Shown piece after piece: positions 38,084-48,600 of a DNA stretch of 64,000 nucleotides (position 1 is its first letter; each line of letters opens with the position of its first letter). Made by a program: the position numbers and the translations under genes. The DNA comes from Sipunculus nudus (Eukaryota > Annelida > Sipuncula > Golfingiida > Sipunculidae), in assembly GCA_026874595.1 (NCBI GenBank), contig CM049306.1:20327019-20391018 (forward strand). Reading direction: 5' to 3'. The notes under the pieces are model-generated. The model ran no database searches and was not told where the DNA came from. It saw only the letters and a program-made list of their open reading frames with translations.

Positions 38084-40388
38084 ATTAACCAATTCACTTA
38101 ATTAATCAGAAGGAATTATCTGATATTTAATTCTTGTCCACTGCACATGACTTAAAGCAAATTGATGGTAAAACTTGCTAGAATGATAGATATATTGTGA
38201 AAAAAGTCTTGAAAAAAATACCAAATGTACCATTCTTTTTTATATCAATATCTCTATATCAGTTCATTAGGATTACTCTCAGTCAATTTAACAACATTTC
38301 TATGACATTTGATAAAGACCAAAGCCAAGCTCTGTCACTGATTGATTGTGCATCCTGAATACAAATAAAAAACAATGTCACTCAGCATTATATCCCATGT
38401 GATTCAACCAAGTCAATAACATTAATCATTTCAAATGAACCAACAGCAAACAATGAGCATTTAAATTGAAAGAACAATTACAGATTTGTCACTAGGATCA
38501 GCTCATGAAGGAGTGGAGCTTCAACTCATCAACTTTTCAGATGCATCTTCTAGACATATCCATGGAGAAAAAAAAAAACGTAAGACCACATTTTTTTGTT
38601 TACAAACCCTCCCAACCTCTTTGAATAGAAAATAAAATTAAGTAAAAAATAAATTTCATTCCCTACAAATTTATTAACTGTATTGAAAATATTTCCATGT
38701 CATGATAAACCATCTGACTGCTAGGTCAAGCCCCCAGGTCAAGTGGCCATTAATATCAGCAACTTATATAGTTTAAGCTGGTTCTCTGTTCTGGTTTATC
38801 AGGATATGTATATTTTTTACCTTATGTCTTAAAAATGAAAAGAGAACAAGTCTACAGACCTGAAGCAATATGTATCTACCTGCCCTGTACTGTTGGCTGG
38901 AGATTTAAGCTAAGCATTAAGATTTTATGAGTCTCTTTTTCTTCCAGGGTTGCAATTGATGTATGCTTGCATTTATGTGCGCTGTGATTACCATTTACAT
39001 TTAACAGAATTGTTTGACACTTCAAATATTTTCCTTTTTATTACATTTTAAATCCTTCCATTGTCAAATCTTCAAAAACATTTTTGTCACCATTATTTTT
39101 TAATCTGACCTAAAGGAAAGAAAAATAATAATACTTGAATCTGCTCACTGCAAATATCCATCTCACTGTGATCTCAACAAGTGCTTGATAAAGTTCAAAG
39201 GTCACCTGATGAGGACCCCATGAGGTCCCCAGTGTGTCTTTGAAACAGTGACACAATTTAATTTTCTGCGCTCTATCCATCAGTACACAGACGGTGCAGG
39301 TAGTCAGGCCGGGCAGCGAGGTGGCCTGCTGGGAAAAAAGAACTGTCCCAAGTGATGCATGACACAGCATTTTCACGAGGTCTTTCTGCAGAGATTGCTT
39401 GTGGGAGACACGTAAAACTTGAGTCCTCAGCATCGACTACCCTGCAGTCGCTGATCCAGGGCTGTCAGCCTAAATTTTAGTCCTGATGCATCTGTGACAC
39501 CAAAGTCATCAATCTATTTTGTTCTTTTAAACTGAGGAATTCATTGGACTGTAAGACACTGTTATAAAAATAAGAAGACTTTAATGGAGAGAAATGTAAT
39601 TACACAGGGATCAACCATTATATAAAATCTGCAGATAAATATTCTTTCCATCTTCATTTTTGGTCAATAATATGACAGGATGTACATTTTATATGAGAAA
39701 TGCTCTTGTGAATAAAATTACTGCAATAAAAAGTAATTATATTCAATATTAACAAAAATATAATATGATAAGTCAGCAAAAATTGCCATGAATGAAGCTA
39801 TCCATAATTTGAAATATGCTCTTCCAAATAAAATTACTAAAATAAAAAAAAATATTTTTCAATATAAACAAAAATAAAGTATGATCAATCAGCAAAATTT
39901 GACATAAATGAAGCTGTCTTGGGAATAAAAGCACTGTAATAAAAAGAAATAAGTTTTCAATATTAACAAATATCTAATGTATGACTGAACAGCAAAATTT
40001 TTACATGAATGGAGCTGCCTTTGAATTTTTTCTGGTGTCCATCATACTTGAATAGATAGAATGAAAAATGACCAGAGAAAAACATAAAAATTAGAATGTC
40101 AGAAGAGTACGACAATTCCACTGGATCACCCACTTAGAGGAGCTTAGCCAAAAATTTAATCGGGTTTCCCTTGCCCATATCTGACTCTTCAATGGAGTCT
40201 TGTGGCAATCAATGAAGTACTGGTTTTTTTTTTGCATAATCATGCTAACAAATCTGATAAACAGGTGAGGGTGAAAAACATAATCTTGAGAGAAGTGAAT
40301 ATTTTAATTGTTCTTGTAATGCAGCGCCACCTAGGCACCCTTTAAAAACTAACCCTCATCTATCAGTGGGTAAACAAGACGCCATTCA
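38084..40388. other. no gene recognised; GC-richer open patch at 39110-39470
   Basis: Mostly AT-rich. At 39110-39433 (minus strand) a 107-codon frame lies in distinctly GC-richer sequence. The protein (for example MLCHASLGTVLF, KLCHCFKDTLG) matches no family I recognise. The block also holds AGTTCAAAGGTCA (39192-39204), a DR1-like site. It may be a conserved non-coding element or an unrecognised exon. Confidence 0.3.
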
Positions 40389-42019
40389 TTAACTAGATAA
40401 TTCTTGGCACTGCAGGTGCCATAGTATCCCCAGACAATTAACCTACCCCCCAGCCCTTGATAAGATACATCTAACCTGTAAGTTTGGTGACTGTACCAAC
40501 AATTTTTTTTTGAGTTATTGCCGTAATTTCATTTAACCATTATCCCTGCTGTGACCTTGAAAAAATGTATCAAGGTCATCCATGTTCAAATTTCACTTAG
40601 CCGTTGATAAGATGCATCAAACTTGTGGGTTTGGTGACTGTACCTCAAATTCTTACAAAAGTTATTCCATTTAAACATCATTTTAGCAAGAAAACAACAT
40701 AAAGTGGCACCACCTGTCTTCTGCAGAAAACAATGCTATCAAAGATCTTATGTCAATTTGATTTTTGGACCAATCCATTCATCCCTTACTTGAATATTAA
40801 AGTTAACATTATTTCAGCATTATTGCCTCTGTGACCTTGAAAAATGCATCAAGGTCATCCATATTCAAACTTGGTCTAGCCCTTGATAAGATGCATCTAA
40901 ACTGTAGGTTTGGTGACTGTACCACAAATTCTTTTTGAGTTATTGCCCTAATATCATTTTAGCATAATTGCCGCTGTGACCTTGAAAAAATGCATCAAGG
41001 TCATCTATGTCTGAACTTGACCTAGCCGTTGATAAGATGCATCAAACCTGTGGGTTTGGTGACTGTACCTCAAATTCTTACAAAGTTATTGCGTTAACAT
41101 CATTTTAACAAGAAAACGACACAAGGTGGCACCACCTGTCTTCTGCAAAAGACAAAGCTATCCAAGATCTTCGGTCACTTTGATTTTTGGATCATTCCAT
41201 GTATCCCTTACTGAGATATTAAAGATTTTATGTGAATTTCACCAAATATGGGAATATTCAAATGCAAAGGCCACTCTCATAGGAAAGGTCATGACCCCAA
41301 TTTAAATAAACATCATCCAAAACCCATGTCTATGTATAATATAAAAGAAATCTGTCCATTAGTTTTTGACTTATAATGCTCACAGTACTGTAAAGTGGCA
41401 ATGATGGGGTATTAAACCGCATGAAAACAACTAAAAGAATAACAGGTGGTGCTACCAGTTTCCAGTACATGACAACACTATCCAAGATCTTTGGTCAAGT
41501 TGATTTTTGGACCAATCCTTGCATCCCTTATCGAGATATAAATGATTTTGTGTGATTTTCACCATATATGGCAATATTCAAGGACAAGGCCAATCTCACA
41601 GGAAAGGTCATGACCCCAATTTATATAAACATCATCCCATAACCCATGTCTATATGCATAATATGAAAGAAATCTGTCAATTAGTTTTTGACTCATAAGG
41701 CTCACAGTACTGTTAAGTGGCAATGATGGGGGTATTAAACGGCACGAAAACCTGTAAAAGAGTAACAGTTCGCGCCACCAGTTTCTGGTACATGACAATA
41801 CTATCCAAGATCTTCCATCAATTTGATTTTTGGATCAATCCATGCATCCCTTATTGAGATATTAATGATTATGAGTGATTTTCACCATATATGGCAATAT
41901 TCAAGGTAAAGGCCACTCTCATAGAAAAGGTCATGACCCAAATTTAAATAAACATCATCCCATAACCCATATCTATGTATATGCATAATATAAAAGAAAT
42001 CTGTCCATTAGTTTTTGAC

Positions 42020-44038
42020 CAGGGTTGGGGTAATTGTAATGTGTAATTGTAATTACCTGTAATTAATTACAATTTTTCAAGTAATTGAATGTAATTTGTG
42101 ATTGAACAAAATTCAATTACAAGTAATTGTAATTGTAATGATTACAAGGGTAAAATAGATGTAATTTCAATTACTTTTCAATTACTTTCCAATTACTTTC
42201 CAAATTCATGACAGAGCACCATACCTTATACCTCCTTCCTTTGCACTGCTTATCAAAACCCTCTTGGGTAAGGGTTATAAACTATGATTATTGAATCAAT
42301 TGTACCCATGCATGTAATAAACATGGTAATTTATTATTATGCCTTATAAGTAATACTGGCCTTTTTATTTTGCAAATGCCTCCACTGCAATGTAGATAAA
42401 GTAACAAGCTTCCATAATGTACACCTGTCCAGAGCTACACTACAACAAGTGTGGGCTTGCTACATTTCACACTTTCACCAAATGGAGGCTGGAATATACT
42501 CTTACTGATCTGGTTACATCAATGTTTATCTGCTAATTAGCTGACACTGAGGGAGTCACAAGAACAAAGAAGCTAATGATCAAGGAAGGCTGATATCAGT
42601 GGCCCATGAGGTAAATAGAGATAGGTATCAAGATAGCAGGGCTGTCTCAGTGTGCTGCTGTTTCCTGTGCCCAGAGACTCTGGGCATTGTATACTGGTCT
42701 TACTATCTGTCATACATAATTAAGAAGCTAACCATGGTGAATGCACTGGATTTTCATTACCTTTTCCTATAAACAATTTCATTAAATCAAATTGTAATAT
42801 AATATATATTCAGGATGAATATATTTATATGAATTATTCACATGAAATCTTTGCATTATAAATGAGTTTAGTGAGATCACATTGTATTTAAATTCCAGTA
42901 TTTATGACATATCTTTAATCAGCATTTATAGTAAAGAAATTAGGATTTATGAGTTGATTTATGCGTAGGATTACTGTAAGTGTAAAGGAATAAGGTAGTC
43001 ACTAAAAAGGTTTTTCCATCAACAATTATTTACACATGCTCTAACTGAATGTAGGACATTTCGGACACAGAATGTCTAGACTAGGACAGTCCAGATACAG
43101 ATGGTCCAGTATGTTTAATGATATAATATTCATTTGCCTCCAAAATGTGGGGATTAATAGAGGGTTCTTTTTATGTTATTTGTAAGCAAAAAGAGACAGT
43201 ATTAAACAGAATAGAGTGAACCATTGACAGGAGAACATTTTGTTTAATAAAACTATGAAAACTACAAATAGCAAATAACATCAAGAGAACCCTCAATTAT
43301 TCCCCATATTTTGTTATAATATTGATCTGTCCAAAATGTCCTCTCTTGCAAAAAAGCCTGTCTGAAACGTCCTAGTCCGGACCGTCCTAGTCCGGACTGT
43401 CCAAGTCAGTGTCTGAAACGTCCGTTCACTGCTCTAATTGGCACATGCCAGTGTTATCAAGAAGCAAGATTTTTCCAATAAAGGATAATATGTGATAAAA
43501 GAATATTAGATGAAATATTTTAGCACAAATGACGTCAAGATAATATGATTAAAATATAGATTATCCATGTGTGCTTTCAGATATTTCTATTTTGTGTCAA
43601 AACATTAATTCAGCAAATGTTTTAATGCCTGATACTAAGAGAATACACACAGTGTTCATATATGATGATGACAGCCAGTTTTGCCTTTCCATAAGAGAAA
43701 AGTGTAAACTTGAACATTATGCAATGATATATTATCATTAGTATAGCTAGTCTTCCACTTTTATATATAACACCAGACTTGATTTGTTTTGTTTGCAGTT
43801 TTTCCTTTAATAAATTTAATCAGCTGTCCTTTCTACCATGAATGATATCCTTTACATGAACCATGCCTCTGTATATATTTTTTATAGAAAGTAAATGAAA
43901 GTAATTAATTAGTTTTCAAAAGTAATTGTAATTTAATCATTACTATGTAAAATTAAAGTAATTTATAATTGTAATTGTAATTGGGATTTTTGGATGTAAT
44001 TGTAATGATTATTTTTCAATGTAATTGGCCCAACCCTG
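42020..44038. mobile_element. non-autonomous hAT element, 2019 bp, nested
   Basis: The ends are CAGGGTTGGGGTAATTGTAA and, on the complementary strand, CAGGGTTGGGCCAATTAC. It is flanked by an 8-bp target duplication with one mismatch: TTTTTGAC at 42012-42019 and TTTTTGTC at 44039-44046. The empty site is readable from the sister module at about 41359-41380 ('tagtttttgacttataatgc'), which proves insertion into element B. Subterminal 'gtaattgtaatt' repeats are abundant on both sides. No transposase frame is present. The 8-bp duplication and CAGGG ends assign it to hAT. Confidence 0.9.
43052..43424. mobile_element. foldback element inside the hAT
   Basis: A long imperfect inverted repeat. The left arm, with 'aggacatttcggacacaga', 'actaggacagtcc' and 'ggattaatagagggttcttt', is mirrored by the right arm, with 'gagaaccctcaattattccc', 'gtcctagtccggact' and 'gtctgaaacgtcc'. 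The arms meet near 43230. It is probably a third-level insertion, or else part of the hAT interior. Boundaries are approximate. Confidence 0.65.
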
Positions 44039-44689
44039 TTTTTGTCTTATAATGCTCACAGTACTGTAAAGTGGCAATTTTGGGGGTATTAAAAGGCATG
44101 AAAACAAGTAAAGAATAATAGGTGGCCCCAACAGTTTCTGGAACATGACAACCCTATCCATGATCTTTGATCAACTTGAGTTTGGGATCAATCCATGCAA
44201 GATTTCTTGAGATATTTAAGAATTTGTGTGATTTTCCCAAAAACTGGACCTATTCAAGGTCAAGGACACTCTCCTAGTAAAGGTCATGACCTCATTTAAA
44301 TAGGCGTCGTCCTCTCACCTATATCTATACATATACCAAGTTTGGTAAAGATCTGTGAAATATTTTTTGGGTTATCGCGCCAACAAGATTTACATGCGGC
44401 AGCGGCGTGACCAGTATGAAAACATAGTATCCCCAGACTGGGGATACAATAACAACTAGAACTCTATTTTTCAAGCTGCATATTCATCAGATTTTTTTAT
44501 CAAAATGTTTAGATAATAAGATTCCTTTAGAAAGCAAAATCAGAATACAGATGTATAATATTCATGGATTAATCTTACACATAAGCTAGAAATGGAACAA
44601 ATTATTTATGCTGTCTGTACAGCTCTGCTTATATACCCAAAGAGCTCAGTTTGTTAATACAATAAATCTACTAGCTTTGTTTACCAAAG

Positions 44690-45010
44690 TATCTCACAGT
44701 CTTTTCACTGTCAAAGGTCCAATAATTCTGCCAAAACTCTTTTAAGTAATCTTAAATAAAGGCCACCTTAGAATCAACTGATGCAATGTTGCAGAAGATT
44801 AATCAACAGTTTGGTAGAAGACAACTATTGCAGCCCTTAGTTTGAAATAGGCTTACTAATGACCACAAGACCAACTTCAGCTTTCTATTATTCTACAAAA
44901 AAATCAATGAACCCAATCTATTCTTATACAATTGAAAGAACCCTTCCCTAGGATAATTCTTGTGAAAAATTAAACCATTCAGCTTGGCAGTTTCATCATA
45001 AAACATTTCT
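44690..45010. mobile_element. dispersed repeat shared with 52730-53030
   Basis: The stretches 'aaggtccaataattctgcca', 'aaataaaggccacctta', 'gaccacaagaccaactt' and 'cagtttcatcataaa' occur in the same order at 52750-53020. It is a fragment of the larger modular element at 52690-55145. The remaining sequence up to 45563 shows no recognisable exon. Confidence 0.65.
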
Positions 45011-45565
45011 TAGCATGAATAGTAAACTCAACAGTTTGACATTTGTGTATGTTTTACTTATTCTCAGAAAAATGACTGAAGGTGAAGCATTTTATCTGGC
45101 GTCACACTTGCATGTCCATTGAGCCAGAATAGACCCAGCTCAGTTTGCATTATATATTGACTTGGGCACACATAGGCCAACACTCATGGATGGCATATAA
45201 AAAAATGTACTGTGCCACACTTGGGTTAACTTGTGCAGAGCATTTGTTTCACTCAGCAGGGTAAATGAACTTCTTGTATAAACTGGGCAGGCCACTGACA
45301 TGACATGGGATTTGGCTTGTTTACAATAACAAGCGAGGTCACACAACTGCAACACACCAGCAACAGAAGTTTTAATATCTGGAGCCTTTATAAAACTTTC
45401 AGAGGATTATAACAAGATTTTTTTAGCAAAAGGCATGCACAGGATCTCTCTTAATGCAGTTTTTTTTTTTTTACAAAATTTAGGTTGTAAAGTTGTGATT
45501 AGAAGGCCAACATTTCTGATGAGGGGAACCCTTAAATTGTTAACAAAAATGACAAAATATCCTAC

Positions 45566-45663
45566 CAGTTCATCTTCCTCCCCGCTGTCTAGGATCCAGC
45601 TGGCCTGGTAATCTGACGTCCCTTTGGGAACCTTCTTTACCAGCTTTTTCTGTTTATAATCGG
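45566..45663 (-). CDS. TSR1: TSR1 exon 7 of those visible
   Basis: It begins in phase 1 (one base carried over) after TTCCAG and ends in phase 0 at CTG|GTAGG. It reads KKLVKKVPKGTSDYQASW then ILDSGEEDEL, the conserved step before the acidic segment of TSR1. The acceptor and the first exon bases are copied in the adjacent intron array (45651-46136). Confidence 0.93.
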
Positions 45664-48600
45664 CTGGAACAAAAGATGATTAAAGTACATTTACTCTAAG
45701 ATACTTCATGATAATCAGCAAGAACGAATAAGTATTAAAGTACATTACGTAAACTTAGTTTAAAATACATTATTATAATTGGCTGGAACAAAAGATGATT
45801 AAAGCACATTTACACTAAGATAATGCATGTTATACAGCTAGAAGAAAAAAGAATTAAAGTACATTAAGTAAACTTAACACATGATTATATTCAGCTGGAA
45901 CAAAAGATTATTGAAGTACATTTAGTCTAAAATACTTTATTATATTCAACCAGATTCAACAAAAACAAAAGATTTTGGAAGAATATTGAGTCTAAAATAC
46001 TTCAATACATTCAGTTGGAATAAAAGATTACTGAAATACATCTAGCATAAAATATTTCAAAATATTCAGCTGAAAGATTATTTATACATTCAGTGTAGAA
46101 AACTTCCTTATATATGGCTGGAATAAAAGACTGTCAAGTAGGCCTGACATAGTGTGTTTTTCAACAACTGTCTTTGATAGCGTAAGAAATGGCAGTGAAG
46201 AAAATTGCAAAAATAAAATGTACCTGGTGATGCCTGCTATTAGGCTTACCAAAGATAAATGACTGCAAACAAGAACAGGTGTTCCAAAACAGGTAGCCTG
46301 CTTTGAAAAAGGAGGATGAAAATCCAACTCTTGTCCATTTTTTATCACAGATTGATTAAAATGAGTTTCAAATTCTGCACATTTATGTGTGTATATATGT
46401 GTGTGTGTGTGTGTGTTTTTAAGAAATCAGAAATATGCTTGGTCCCTGTGCTTTCAGCTTCAAGATAAGTATTTTTCTAAGCATCTTGCAATACATGCTG
46501 GACACTTACACATAAAAATTTGTGTGGTGGACAAATTTATTAATAAATTTAACTAGAATTAAGGTAGTCAACAACCAACTACGTGTATCCGCCAAAATCA
46601 GAGTGGGACGAATGAAGTGAGGCATGGACTGAGTGGCAAGAGGAAATGGAGTGAGACTGTAGGTGGTGCATCCTATTATTTAAATTAAAAAGCTATCCAA
46701 GATGTATATATATATGCATATTTTCAGGTGGTTAGTCAAACCACTGCTGAGATATGAGTGATTTTTAGGTGGATAGACAGATGGACACCATGCAAAAATG
46801 GTTGTATGTTGGGCGAACAAATTTGTATTAGCTGTAGAGCTATGTAAGATCTATACTTTTTCATGAAAATTTCACAAATTTCATGCCAATACGTCAAACC
46901 AGTCCTGAAATATTAGCATGGATGTCTGCAGTGTAAACATGAAAGCAGGTGGCACCACCTGCCACAAAATCAAGAAAGCTATCTAAGATGTATACATATA
47001 CAAAATTTTAGCCAGATAAGTCAAACCACTGCCTAGATATGAGTGATTTTATCCGGCAGCAAATAAACAGACAGATGCTTTGCAAAATGATTGCAGGTGG
47101 CACCACCAGTTTTGCGTATGACAAAGAGCTATGTGAGCTCAATACACATGCAAACTTTCAGGAGGATATGTCGAACCAATCCTGAGATATTAGCATGGAT
47201 GTCTGTAGGGTGAAGTGAAAATAGGTGGCACTACTGTCATAAAATCAAGAAAGCTATATTTGATGTGTACACATGCAAAATATCAGGTGAGTAAGTCCAA
47301 CCACTGCTGAGATATGAGTGATATTATCCCAAGGCAGAAGAACAGATGGACGCTGTGCAGAAACGGGTGTCGCCACCAGTTCTTCTGTATGATATAAAGC
47401 TATCCAAGATCTACTCTCATGCAAAATTTTCAGCCTGATTGGTCAAACAAGTCCAAAGATATGTGGGTTAATGTGTGAAAACAGATGCAAAGATGGACAC
47501 ACTGCAGAGAGGAAAGATCAGAGAGCAATGCAAAATGGTTTAGCAGCAGTTCACATGTGACCTGATAATAGGGTCAAGTTTTGGGAAAATTGGTCCAGTG
47601 GTCTCAGAGGAGTTCTCCAGAAAGGAACACGGTGTTGGCGACTGAACCCAGTCAAAAACATAGTACATGTATCAGCAAACCTTTGTTTTGGCAGATACAA
47701 TTTATGTTTATCCAGACTGCATTTATTTCTTATGATGATGCTTGTCAGAGCCACTGATAATCAGTTTTCTTTCATTTTCATCAATCAACATATTAATAAA
47801 GATGCCAGCCCTTGGACAGTTAGCCTCTAAAACATTTTTCTTAAAATATATTGTTACCATCTGCTTGAGCGAGTTCCTCTTCTGTCGGCCATGTTTGTTC
47901 TCCTTCCATGGGATCAGGGATGTTCTCTGATTGGAGGGACGTTTGTCTATTAGGGTCAGCTCTCTCCAGAACTCTCACATCTTCACCCATAGTTGAATCA
48001 CTCATTTCAGCATCCTGTCATATGGAAGTGAAAAAGGTACAAACTTTACATATTTAAAAGAGGACCGATAAACCATGAGCACTACAAGGGGGCATCCCAT
48101 CACAACAGGGGTATAATAAGACTGGATGTATGTTACTGTAAGCCTAGTGTGAACATCTGTACACTGGTCTGTGGCCATGATCGTAAGACATCCACTACAC
48201 TCCTAGGCTGAAAGAAGCAAGTTATATTTGGAAATTTAACTTAATGTTGTAGGAGTTCACATTTTTGATGATCTTACACACCAGATCTTCAACTGACAAG
48301 AAGTTAGCACAGAAAGATTTCCCTGTGTAAAATTAAAACATAAAAGAAGTCTTCAGCAGGCTATTTTAAATATGACTAACTTGCAATCAGATATTTTGTT
48401 TATGTAAAATTATACAGATGACTTCAGTAAATGGCAAATAAATATCTGATGTGCTGCCACCTGGTGTTACAGCATGTAACTACAACACATTTGCAATAGT
48501 TTCAATGTTACATATAAAGGACTAGCTGATAAACCCGGTATACCGGGCTTTTTACAGGGGTTTGGGAGATATATTTACTGAGATATTGAATGTTGGCTCA

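Larger units (their letters stand above)
40389..44447. mobile_element. non-autonomous hairpin-ended element, copy B
   Basis: It starts 'ttaactagataattc', with subterminal GTATCCCCAG at 40424-40433. It ends in a perfect palindrome at 44427-44447 with arms GTATCCCCAG and CTGGGGATAC around a single A. The interior has two module arrays. The first (40450-41200) repeats 'gataagatgcatc' and 'gggtttggtgactgtacc' together with TGACCTTGA...TCAAGGTCA pairs. The second (41200-44350, period about 318 bp) repeats 'aaaggtcatgaccccaattt' and 'ctgtccattagtttttgac'. It is interrupted by the hAT element at 42020-44038, so its own length is about 2.0 kb. No coding capacity. Confidence 0.72.

Noticed and set aside
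42020-44038. hAT transposase gene
   Set aside because: No frame of useful length or recognisable transposase motif lies between the inverted repeats; it is a non-autonomous copy.
45140-45355. GC-richer 71-codon minus-strand frame just downstream of the last TSR1 exon
   Set aside because: Examined as the next TSR1 exon, but the residues do not fit the acidic segment or anything C-terminal to it.
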